NCBI GenBank assembly: GCA_005793655.1
Contig: SXRC01000004.1
Coordinates: 1-13,967, forward strand
Source: Actinomycetota bacterium
GTDB lineage: Bacteria; Actinomycetota; Actinomycetes; Nanopelagicales; Nanopelagicaceae
Direction of reading: 5' to 3'
DNA: 13,967 nt
Part shown: one piece after another, positions 8,087 to 13,967 of the stretch
How positions within the stretch are numbered: position 1 is the first letter of the stretch
Layout: every line of letters begins with the position of its first letter
Position numbers and translations under genes: made by a program
The notes under the pieces: generated by a model
What the model was told of the DNA's origin: nothing
Database searches by the model: none
The model's input: only the letters and a program-made list of their open reading frames with translations

Positions 8087-8103
8087 TACTGCAAATTGCA
8101 GTA
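8087..8103. promoter_or_regulatory. 17-bp perfect palindrome close to the rne start
   Basis: TACTGCAA-A-TTGCAGTA is perfectly symmetric around base 8095 and ends 28 nt before the rne ATG. In RNA it would form a 6-bp stem (UACUGC/GCAGUA) with an AAAUU loop. It could be a regulator operator, or a stem-loop in the rne 5'-UTR. A competing stem, AGTAT (8073-8077) with ATACT (8086-8090), overlaps it. Confidence 0.45.
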
Positions 8104-8114
8104 ATTAATTTTAA

Positions 8115-8120
8115 AGAAGG
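8115..8120 (+). promoter_or_regulatory. Ribosome binding site that decides the rne start
   Basis: AGAAGG lies 11 nt before ATG 8132 but only 2 nt before the in-frame TTG at 8123. The ATG is therefore the likelier start, though its spacing is slightly long. Confidence 0.7.
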
Positions 8121-8131
8121 ATTTGATTTAT

Positions 8132-10228
8132 ATGGCCGATGAGCCTAAAGCACCACGTAAACGCGCTGCCAAAAAAGAGGCAGAGGGTGAAAGTAAGAAA
8201 GTAAGTAAAAAATCTGCTGCTATTCCAGTACCACTTTTTCAAGCAGCTCCGGTAAGTAAAACACCAAAGGCCGTAAAGCCAATTAAAAGTGAGCCAGCAG
8301 CTGCTGAGCAACAACTCAAGGGTGATGACAGTGAAAAAGAGGAGTTTCGTCGCAGACGTCGTCGTGGCGGAAGAGGTAGACGTCGCAACGGCAAAGAGAT
8401 TGCTGAGTCTGAGTCAGATGATCAAGATAGCTCGCTGCAAACTTCAGATGATAATGAAGAAACTTCATCAACTACTCATAAGCGCCGCAGGCGTCGCAGA
8501 GCACGTGGTGAAGGTGTAACACCGGGTGAAACTATTGAAGAGGATGGCGTACTTACTGTAGTTAAAGTGCGACCAGTTCGAGTTCGCGAGCCAAGAAGTG
8601 AAGGCAAAAGTTTTAATCGCAAAGATCGTCCTCGTTTTGATCGCTCCGATAGGCCAGATCGCAGAGAGCGTGGATCATTCGCTCGAAAGCGTGGAACGGT
8701 AATTACCGAATCAGAGTTTCTAGCACGTAGAGAAGCAGTTGATAGATCTATGTTGGTAAGGCAAATTGCAGATCGCACTCAGATTGCAATTATTGAAGAT
8801 GAAGTAATGGTTGAACATTATGTAAATCGAAATAGCAATATCTCCTATGTTGGAAATATATATTTAGGTAAAGTTCAAAATGTCTTGCCATCTATGGAGG
8901 CAGCCTTCGTTGATATTGGTAAGGGTAGAAATGCAGTTTTGTATGCTGGTGAGGTTAATTGGGATGCTCATGGCTTATCTGATACCGCCCCACGCAAAAT
9001 TGAACATGTTTTAAAGAGTGGTCAATCATTATTAGTTCAAGTAACCAAGGATCCAATCGGACAAAAGGGTGCGCGGTTAACTAGTCAGATATCGCTTCCT
9101 GGTCGATACCTAGTTTATGTTCCAGGTGGTGGCATGAGTGGAATCTCGCGCAGATTGCCAGATAATGAACGTAATCGTTTGAAATCTATTTTAAAGAATC
9201 TAATCCCAGAGCAAGCTGGTGTAATTATTAGAACCGCTGCTGAGGGAGCAAGTGAAACTGAGTTAGAGGCGGATGTAAGTAGGCTTAAAGTTCAGTGGGA
9301 GGATATTGATAAGCAGGCAAAGAGTTCTGCAACCTCTGCGCCTTCACTTTTATACAGTGAACCCGATCTAACTGTTCGAGTTATTCGCGATATCTTCAAT
9401 GAAGATTTCAACAAAATGCTAGTTCAAGGTGATCAAGCTTGGGATGATATTCAAAATTATATCGGCCATATAGCACCTGAATTGGCAAACAAGATTGAAA
9501 AGTGGACAGGCCCTAGAGATCTATTTGCCGAAAATCGAGTTGAGGAGCAGTTAGCAAAAGCCTTTGATCGTAAGGTGTATCTGCCATCAGGTGGCTCACT
9601 TGTAATTGATCGCACTGAAGCAATGATTGTGATTGATATTAACACTGGTAAATTTATTGGTAAGGGTGGAAATCTTGAGGAGACTGTTACTAAAAATAAC
9701 TTAGAGGCAGCGGAGGAGATTGCCCGCCAACTACGGCTGCGAGATATGGGCGGAATTATCGTAATTGACTTTATCGATATGACCCTGGAATCAAACCGGG
9801 AGTTAGTACTTCGCAGATTAGTTGAATGTTTAGGGCGCGATCGCACCAAGCATCAAGTAGCTGAAGTAACCTCACTTGGCTTGGTTCAAATGACTCGCAA
9901 ACGTGTTGGTCAAGGATTAATTGAAGCCTTCTCAACAAATTGTGAAAGTTGTGGTGGTAGAGGAATTCATATCCATAGTGAGCCAGTTAAAAAGGTGGCA
10001 TTAGAAAAGGATATGGAGCAACGATTTGCAAAGAGTAATAAGGCATCACAAGATGATGATGCGGATGAGGAAGCAGATTCAGATGATGATTCAGCTGATG
10101 ATGATATAGATACTGATCAAAACTTAAATTCAAATCAAGTAGATGAACCAGTTGAACAACCACCAGTTGTATCTGGTCGCCGCAAGGGGCGCAGAGCAGT
10201 CAGTACTGGGGTTATTTCAACTAGTTAA
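8132..10228 (+). CDS. rne: Ribonuclease E/G
   Basis: Endoribonuclease of mRNA decay and rRNA/tRNA processing. With ATG 8132 it has 698 residues. Residues 1-190 are disordered and charged, with arginine blocks (73-85, 118-125) likely to bind RNA. An S1 domain follows (about 238-320), then the RNase H-like/5'-sensor region and the DNase I-like catalytic part. D502 in VIDINTG and D546 in VIDFIDM match the metal-binding aspartates D303 and D346 of E. coli RNase E. C604 and C607 (NCESCGG) match the Zn-link that joins dimers into tetramers. The C-terminus (about 640-698) is an aspartate-rich stretch, then a small basic patch (GRRKGRR). Core between two disordered arms is the actinobacterial arrangement, unlike the E. 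coli one. The long regulated-looking leader and location before rplU-rpmA are typical of the phylum. Confidence 0.96.
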   Translation: MADEPKAPRKRAAKKEAEGESKKVSKKSAAIPVPLFQAAPVSKTPKAVKPIKSEPAAAEQQLKGDDSEKEEFRRRRRRGGRGRRRNGKEIAESESDDQDSSLQTSDDNEETSSTTHKRRRRRRARGEGVTPGETIEEDGVLTVVKVRPVRVREPRSEGKSFNRKDRPRFDRSDRPDRRERGSFARKRGTVITESEFLARREAVDRSMLVRQIADRTQIAIIEDEVMVEHYVNRNSNISYVGNIYLGKVQNVLPSMEAAFVDIGKGRNAVLYAGEVNWDAHGLSDTAPRKIEHVLKSGQSLLVQVTKDPIGQKGARLTSQISLPGRYLVYVPGGGMSGISRRLPDNERNRLKSILKNLIPEQAGVIIRTAAEGASETELEADVSRLKVQWEDIDKQAKSSATSAPSLLYSEPDLTVRVIRDIFNEDFNKMLVQGDQAWDDIQNYIGHIAPELANKIEKWTGPRDLFAENRVEEQLAKAFDRKVYLPSGGSLVIDRTEAMIVIDINTGKFIGKGGNLEETVTKNNLEAAEEIARQLRLRDMGGIIVIDFIDMTLESNRELVLRRLVECLGRDRTKHQVAEVTSLGLVQMTRKRVGQGLIEAFSTNCESCGGRGIHIHSEPVKKVALEKDMEQRFAKSNKASQDDDADEEADSDDDSADDDIDTDQNLNSNQVDEPVEQPPVVSGRRKGRRAVSTGVISTS

Positions 10229-10238
10229 TCACCTGCAT

Positions 10239-10267
10239 TTGACCAGGAGTAGATCAATCTCTACCCT
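10239..10267 (+). promoter_or_regulatory. Predicted sigma-A promoter of rplU-rpmA
   Basis: TTGACC at 10239-10244 (5 of 6 to TTGACA), a 17-bp spacer, then TACCCT at 10262-10267, which keeps the conserved TA...T of actinobacterial -10 boxes. It lies just after the rne stop. The start point would be near 10274, leaving a leader of about 50 nt. It implies the two ribosomal protein genes can be made independently of rne. Confidence 0.6.
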
Positions 10268-10314
10268 TATCTACCTAGCCAGATCTGAATCATTCAATCT
10301 TGGTTAATTACTAG

Positions 10315-10320
10315 AAGGAG
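10315..10320 (+). promoter_or_regulatory. Ribosome binding site that decides the rplU start
   Basis: AAGGAG ends 6 nt before GTG 10327 but only 3 nt before ATG 10324. The spacing and the family N-terminus (MYAIV) both favour the GTG. Confidence 0.7.
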
Positions 10321-10326
10321 TACATG

Positions 10327-10635
10327 GTGTACGCGATTGTTAAAGCAGGCGGACGACAAGAGAAGGTTTCAGTTGGTGAGACTCTTGTTGTTGATCGTCT
10401 TGATGCGGCAGTTGGATCAAAGGTAACTTTTCCAGTAGTCCTACTAGTTGATGGCGCAGATGTAACAGCTGATCCAAAGGCGCTTGCCGAAGTTAAAGTA
10501 ACTGGTGAGGTACTGGCAGAACAAAAAGGACCAAAGATTGCGATTTTGCGATACAAGAGCAAAACCGGATACCGCCGTCGACAAGGATTTCGTGCAAAAT
10601 TAACAAGAGTTAAAATAACTGGAATTAACAAGTAA
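10327..10635 (+). CDS. rplU: 50S ribosomal protein L21
   Basis: L21 binds 23S rRNA, and assembles with L20, in the large subunit. From GTG 10327 the product has 102 residues and begins MYAIVKAGGRQEKVSVGE, the usual L21 N-terminus; the ATG one codon upstream would add a Met and sit too close to the ribosome site. The C-terminal KSKTGYRRRQGFRAKLTRVKI block (about 77-97) is the basic, RNA-binding L21 signature (GYRRRQGHRQ... type). It is followed 26 nt later by rpmA, the universal L21-L27 pair, and preceded by a good promoter. The protein is full length. Confidence 0.96.
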   Translation: MYAIVKAGGRQEKVSVGETLVVDRLDAAVGSKVTFPVVLLVDGADVTADPKALAEVKVTGEVLAEQKGPKIAILRYKSKTGYRRRQGFRAKLTRVKITGINK

Positions 10636-10661
10636 CTACTACTTAAGGCAGGTGAAAGCAG

Positions 10662-10916
10662 ATGGCAAGTAAAAAGGGTGTCTCCTCAACCAGAAATGGT
10701 CGCGACTCAAATGCGCAATACCTTGGCATCAAGCGATTTGCTGGCCAGGTAGTTAAGGGCGGTGAAATTTTGGTTCGCCAACGCGGTACCTACTTCCACC
10801 CAGGAAAGAATGTTGGCATTGGAAAAGATGACACATTATTTGCACTAGAGGGTGGATCAGTTGAATTCGGTCGCGCTCGCGGTCGTCGTGTAGTAAACAT
10901 CGTTCCGGTTTCTTAA
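10662..10916 (+). CDS. rpmA: 50S ribosomal protein L27
   Basis: L27 lies near the peptidyl-transferase centre, where its flexible N-terminus contacts tRNA. The 84 residues begin [19 protein letters not shown], the conserved start of the actinobacterial form without the cleavable Firmicutes extension, and continue with [21 protein letters not shown] and [22 protein letters not shown]. An AGGTGA ribosome site at 10650-10655 lies 6 nt before the ATG. It shares a transcript with rplU. An intrinsic terminator begins 20 nt after its stop. Confidence 0.97.
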   Translation: MASKKGVSSTRNGRDSNAQYLGIKRFAGQVVKGGEILVRQRGTYFHPGKNVGIGKDDTLFALEGGSVEFGRARGRRVVNIVPVS

Positions 10917-10920
10917 ACCC

Positions 10921-10946
10921 AGCGGATATTTAATTATGGGTCCGCT
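10921..10946 (+). promoter_or_regulatory. Possible antiterminator stem between rpmA and obgE
   Basis: AGCGGA (10921-10926) is perfectly complementary to TCCGCT (10941-10946), which overlaps the 5' arm of the downstream terminator. The two structures cannot form together, as in an attenuator. A 6-bp match over a short distance could also be chance. Confidence 0.4.
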
Positions 10947-10968
10947 ATCTGCGGGCCCATTTTTATTT
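10936..10968 (+). terminator. Intrinsic terminator after rpmA
   Basis: ATGGGTCCGC (10936-10945) pairs with GCGGGCCCAT (10951-10960): ten pairs including one G-U wobble, loop TATCT. It is followed by TTTTTATTT. This is the clearest Rho-independent terminator in the window. It separates rplU-rpmA from obgE-proB. Confidence 0.88.
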
Positions 10969-10986
10969 GTTCCAAACAGCTAGCGA

Positions 10987-10993
10987 GAAGGAG
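10987..10993 (+). promoter_or_regulatory. Ribosome binding site that decides the obgE start
   Basis: GAAGGAG ends 5 nt before ATG 10999. It overlaps the in-frame GTG at 10993, so that GTG cannot be the start. No convincing promoter is seen between the terminator and this site. Confidence 0.85.
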
Positions 10994-10998
10994 TGAAC

Positions 10999-12477
10999 AT
11001 GGCAACATTTGTTGATCGTGTTACTTTGCATGCTAGCGCTGGCAAAGGTGGGGATGGTTGTGTTTCAGTCCACCGTGAAAAATTTAAACCACTAGGTGGC
11101 CCAGATGGCGGCAATGGTGGACGAGGTGGCGACATTGTTTTAGTTGTTGATCCAGATGTGACTACATTATTGGATTTTCACCACTCACCACACCGTAAAT
11201 CAACTGATGGCAAGAAAGGTGCTGGTGATTTTTGTAATGGCCCTGAAGGACAAGACTTAATTTTATCAGTTCCAAATGGCACAGTGGTTAAGGATGTAAA
11301 TGGAAATACCATTGCAGATTTAGTTGGTTTTGGCACCAGATTCATGGCAGCACAAGGTGGCAAGGGTGGATTGGGAAATGCTGGTCTAGCTAACTCAAAA
11401 CGCAGAGCACCAGGTTTCGCACTCCTTGGTGAACCAGGTGAAGGTCGGACATTATTTTTAGAGTTAAAAAGCGTTGCTGATATTGGATTAGTTGGTTATC
11501 CAAGTGCAGGTAAATCCTCTTTAATTGCGGCAATCTCAGCTGCTAGGCCAAAAATTGCTGATTATCCATTTACTACCTTGGTGCCAAACCTTGGTGTTGT
11601 ACAAGCTGGTGATACTAGGTTCACAGCAGCAGATGTACCAGGCTTAATTCCTGGTGCCAGCCAAGGCAAAGGTTTAGGACATGAGTTTTTGCGCCATGTC
11701 GAGCGATGTGCAGCCCTGGTTCATGTTTTGGATTGTGCAACCCTTGAAACTGATCGAGATCCAGTAAAAGATTTTGATGTTATTGAAGAGGAATTAAAAG
11801 AGTATGGCGGCTTAGCAGATCGGCCAAGAATCATTGCATTAAATAAAATAGATCTTCCAGATGGTAAAGCAATGGCAGATATGGTGCAAAAAACATTAGC
11901 AGATCGTGGTTTTCTAGTATTCCAAGTATCTGCTGCCTCTCGCGAAGGTGTCCAAGAATTAATTTATGCTATGGCACAGATAATTCAAAAAGTTCGCAAA
12001 GTACAAAAAGAGGCTCAGGTTGCCAGAATTGTGCTCAGACCGATTGCAGTTGATGATGCTGGCTTTGAAGTTATTGCAAATAAAGATGGCACATTTAACA
12101 TCACTGGTGATAAACCCGAAAGATGGGTTAAGCAAACAGAGTTTTCAAATGCTGAAGCGATTGGTTACTTAGCAGATCGACTTGCCTCCTACGGAATTGA
12201 GAGAGAGTTATTTAAGCAGGGTGCTAAATCAGGGGATGAGGTAAGAATTGGTTCAGGGGATGAGGCAGTTATTTTTGATTGGGAGCCAAGCATTGAAGCT
12301 GGCGCTGAATTACTAGCTGGTGGCCCTAGAGGAGAAGATCTTCGTCTTTCAACTCCGTGGCGGATGGATTTATTAGAGGATGATATTGATCAATTAAGTG
12401 ATGATGAGATTGAAATGCAATGGGAGTACAACGTGGCAAACCCAAGAAACCCTCGGGTGGATGAAGATGTCCGTTGA
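10999..12477 (+). CDS. obgE: GTPase ObgE/CgtA (Obg family)
   Basis: Obg is a GTPase that binds the 50S subunit during assembly and links ribosome maturation, stress and division. From ATG 10999 it has 492 residues. Domains: glycine-rich Obg fold (about 1-158, with [19 protein letters not shown] and GGKGGLGN); G domain (about 160-335) with G1 GYPSAGKSS (166-174), G2 FTTLVPN (191-197), G3 DVPGLIPGA (212-220), G4 NKID (282-285) and G5 SAAS (311-314); and the C-terminal OCT domain (about 345-435) that is found in Firmicutes and Actinobacteria. The tail after the OCT domain (about 455-492) is acidic. The gene overlaps proB by 11 nt and follows a terminator, so its expression may depend on read-through or on an unseen promoter. 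Confidence 0.97.
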   Translation: MATFVDRVTLHASAGKGGDGCVSVHREKFKPLGGPDGGNGGRGGDIVLVVDPDVTTLLDFHHSPHRKSTDGKKGAGDFCNGPEGQDLILSVPNGTVVKDVNGNTIADLVGFGTRFMAAQGGKGGLGNAGLANSKRRAPGFALLGEPGEGRTLFLELKSVADIGLVGYPSAGKSSLIAAISAARPKIADYPFTTLVPNLGVVQAGDTRFTAADVPGLIPGASQGKGLGHEFLRHVERCAALVHVLDCATLETDRDPVKDFDVIEEELKEYGGLADRPRIIALNKIDLPDGKAMADMVQKTLADRGFLVFQVSAASREGVQELIYAMAQIIQKVRKVQKEAQVARIVLRPIAVDDAGFEVIANKDGTFNITGDKPERWVKQTEFSNAEAIGYLADRLASYGIERELFKQGAKSGDEVRIGSGDEAVIFDWEPSIEAGAELLAGGPRGEDLRLSTPWRMDLLEDDIDQLSDDEIEMQWEYNVANPRNPRVDEDVR

Positions 12478-13249
12478 TTTAAGCAGTTGCGACCGAGTTG
12501 TAATAAAAGTTGGTTCATCGACTCTTACTGGCAACGCTGGTGCCAACCTTCATCCAAAGGCAATTGATAATTTAGTTGATGTAGTTGCAAAATTAAGAAA
12601 AGAAAATAAAGAAGTAATTGTGGTTTCATCCGGTGCGATTGCAGCAGGTTTATCTCCACTTGGTTTATCCTCTCGCCCTTCAGATCTCATCACCCAACAA
12701 GCAGCCGCTTCAGTTGGTCAAGGATTGCTGATGGCCAGATATACCGAGTCCTTCAATAGATTTAAAATAACTACCTCACAGGTTTTAATCACGATAGAGG
12801 ATATAAAGCGTCAAGGACATGTTGAAAACATTAAGGGTGTAATAAATTCCTTATTAAAACTAGGTGTTGTCCCTATTATTAATGAAAATGACACTGTGGG
12901 CACTGATGAAATTAGGTATGGTGATAATGATGGCCTAGCAGCGCTAGTAACAACATTGATCACAGCAGATTTACTTATTCTTATCACCGATATCGATGGT
13001 TTGTATGATGCTGATCCGAAAGATGCTGGTGCTAAACAAATTCATCGTGTATCTGATATTTCAAAGATTGATGTTAAAACACTAGGTGGTGCAGGTGCCT
13101 CTGGGGTTGGAAGCGGCGGCATGATTACAAAAATTGAAGCAGCTAAGGTGGTAACTAAAGCTGGAATTGGTATGTTGCTTACTAACTTATCTGACCTACC
13201 ATCTGCTTTAGCTGGTGGTGAGGTTGGTACTTACTTTTATCCTAACTAG
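12467..13249 (+). CDS. proB: Glutamate 5-kinase without PUA domain
   Basis: ProB phosphorylates glutamate with ATP, the first step of proline synthesis. The start chosen is ATG 12467 (GGTGG at 12456-12460, 6-nt spacing), giving 260 residues; ATG 12461 is the alternative, and an upstream ATG at 12398 lies within obgE codons. The amino-acid kinase fold is complete: VVIKVGSS (11-18), VSSGA (53-57), NENDTV (139-144), GDNDGLAA (152-159), [11 protein letters not shown] (174-184), and [12 protein letters not shown] (215-226). The sequence stops at GTYFYPN, where the PUA domain of the roughly 370-residue form would follow. The stop is intact. It overlaps obgE by 11 nt, as in other actinobacteria where obg-proB are paired; proA is not next. 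Confidence 0.94.
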   Translation: MSVDLSSCDRVVIKVGSSTLTGNAGANLHPKAIDNLVDVVAKLRKENKEVIVVSSGAIAAGLSPLGLSSRPSDLITQQAAASVGQGLLMARYTESFNRFKITTSQVLITIEDIKRQGHVENIKGVINSLLKLGVVPIINENDTVGTDEIRYGDNDGLAALVTTLITADLLILITDIDGLYDADPKDAGAKQIHRVSDISKIDVKTLGGAGASGVGSGGMITKIEAAKVVTKAGIGMLLTNLSDLPSALAGGEVGTYFYPN

Positions 13250-13967
13250 TTTTTTAGGTTAGATATTTTAAGAAGTGTAGATACAGTATCTTCTTCGTGA
13301 TTTGAATCAGTGGGGTTATCACTTAACTTAACAATTACAGTTCTGGTGGCCGGATTTACAAATATAAATTGACCATGAAGTCCTTCTGCCATAATTGTAT
13401 TTGGGTATGGATGCCAAGTCTGCGCACCATATCCCCAGTTGTGATCCAAAGTAGTTACTGAAGTTGACATTCTATTAAGCCAATTTTTATCAATTATTTT
13501 ATTTGGACCAGCGTAACCACCATTTAAGAAAAGCATGCCGATCCGACCATAATCTATTGCAGAGGCATTAAAGCAACAGAAAGTTTTTTCAGTACCACCT
13601 ACTTGATCAACATTCCAGGTGGCAGGATACTTAGCACCTGCAACTTGCCAAACATTTTTACTGAAGTAATCAGCCACTTTTTTTCCAGTCACTTTTTTGA
13701 TAATCAAGCCAAGCATCTGTGTGTCGACACTTCGGTACTCAGCTTTACTACCAGGTTCAAATGCCATTTTGCGATTGTTTTTTAAGAACCAATCTAAATC
13801 TGTTGTGGCATACATCTGTGCAATTGCAACTCCCCACCCAGTGGGACCTGATGGGTAATTATCACTTACTCCCACACCGGCTTTCATATCAAGCAAATCC
13901 TTTATAGTTATTAAGTCAAAGCTACTACCGGCTTTTGACTCTGGAAAGAAATTAACAAATTTATCAC
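13246..13967 (-). CDS. Beta-lactamase-fold serine hydrolase (N-terminus outside window)
   Basis: The frame is open to the end of the window; 239 C-terminal residues are visible. It begins DKFVNFFPES...ITIKDLLDMKAG, typical of the Beta-lactamase (PF00144) family just after the catalytic SxxK, which lies off the window. Visible motifs: EYRSVDTQMLG (tyrosine codon at 13735-13737), the YxS/YxN-like base motif; DYGRIGMLFLNGG; a WGYGAQTW segment; and HGQFIFVNP, with HGQ where true beta-lactamases have KTG. These resemble serine hydrolases of the 6-aminohexanoate-dimer hydrolase/esterase type rather than antibiotic-resistance enzymes (inference). Substrate unknown. A FCCFNA pair of cysteines is unusual. 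It is convergent with proB: both stop codons use one CTAG at 13246-13249. Confidence 0.85.
   Translation of the reverse strand, partial: DKFVNFFPESKAGSSFDLITIKDLLDMKAGVGVSDNYPSGPTGWGVAIAQMYATTDLDWFLKNNRKMAFEPGSKAEYRSVDTQMLGLIIKKVTGKKVADYFSKNVWQVAGAKYPATWNVDQVGGTEKTFCCFNASAIDYGRIGMLFLNGGYAGPNKIIDKNWLNRMSTSVTTLDHNWGYGAQTWHPYPNTIMAEGLHGQFIFVNPATRTVIVKLSDNPTDSNHEEDTVSTLLKISNLKN

Larger units (their letters stand above)
7949..8131 (+). other. Non-coding region before rne: structured GC-richer part, then very AT-rich part
   Basis: By hand count 7914-8014 is about 48% G+C, while 8015-8131 is about 19%. The first part holds several short inverted repeats (TATCT-G-AGATA at 7951-7961; GGAT/ATCC at 7986-7997; GAGG/CCTC at 7984-8014) and ends in a T-run at 8019-8024. 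I see no plus-strand gene with a start and ribosome site here. The second part holds two palindromes, listed separately, and the rne ribosome site. No convincing sigma-A promoter could be fixed; the best is TTAACC (8054) with TATTGT (8075) at a short 15-bp spacing. Confidence 0.5.

Noticed and set aside
7956..8090. GAGATACT direct repeat at 7956-7963 and 8083-8090
   Set aside because: Two copies of 8 bp, 127 bp apart, with no other flanking similarity; too short to call a motif.
8123..8131. TTG start for rne adding three residues
   Set aside because: It is 2 nt from the ribosome site; ATG 8132 gives better spacing and a normal MADEPK start.
10041..10110. GAT-rich repeat as a tandem DNA element
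   Set aside because: It is the codon pattern of the Asp-rich tail of RNase E, with no fixed period beyond the codons.
10249..10274. GTAGAT pairing with TCTAC or ATCTAC as an L21 attenuator leader
   Set aside because: The stretch overlaps the predicted promoter, so most of it would not be in the rplU transcript. It would matter only in read-through from rne.
12398..12466. ATG 12398 as proB start
   Set aside because: The added 23 residues ([10 protein letters not shown]...) are an out-of-frame reading of the obgE tail and match no ProB N-terminus.

Overview
This is a housekeeping segment of a low-GC actinobacterial chromosome. The order folC - DUF4233 - ndk - mreBCD - pbp2 - rodA - rne - rplU - rpmA - obgE - proB is the conserved actinobacterial order (Streptomyces has the same block with extra radical-SAM genes before rne). 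The small DUF4233 membrane protein between folC and ndk is an actinobacterial trait, as is an RNase E with its catalytic core between two disordered arms. The AT-leaning composition, 4-nt gene overlaps, very short spacers and a ProB without its PUA domain suggest a streamlined genome of the freshwater acI (Nanopelagicales) type. That placement is inference, not something the sequence proves.

Layout: 1-2116 holds metabolic genes (3' part of folC, DUF4233 protein, ndk; ndk seems to have its own leaderless promoter). 2154-7913 is the cell-elongation operon: MreB filament, MreC/MreD membrane scaffold, PBP2 transpeptidase and RodA glycosyltransferase, packed with 4- to 37-nt gaps or overlaps. A strong hairpin directly follows rodA. 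7914-8131 is the longest non-coding gap, with two halves of very different base composition: a GC-richer structured half and a very AT-rich half carrying two palindromes in front of rne. 8132-10916 encodes RNase E/G and ribosomal proteins L21 and L27, with a good sigma-A-type promoter before rplU and an intrinsic terminator after rpmA. 10999-13249 encodes the ribosome-assembly GTPase ObgE and glutamate 5-kinase ProB (overlapping). At 13246 the conserved order breaks: a convergent beta-lactamase-fold serine hydrolase, running off the window, shares a CTAG with the proB stop where proA would commonly be expected.

How the genes work together: PBP2 and RodA form the core elongasome synthase, positioned by MreB through MreC/MreD. 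RNase E, L21, L27 and ObgE belong to RNA turnover and 50S ribosome biogenesis. FolC, Ndk and ProB serve folate, nucleotide and proline metabolism.

I did not find an exotic new system, defence island, mobile element, CRISPR array or tRNA/rRNA gene. The most interesting signals are regulatory: a possible attenuator between rpmA and obgE, the palindromes and structured island before rne, the leaderless ndk promoter, and the compact tail-to-tail junction at proB.
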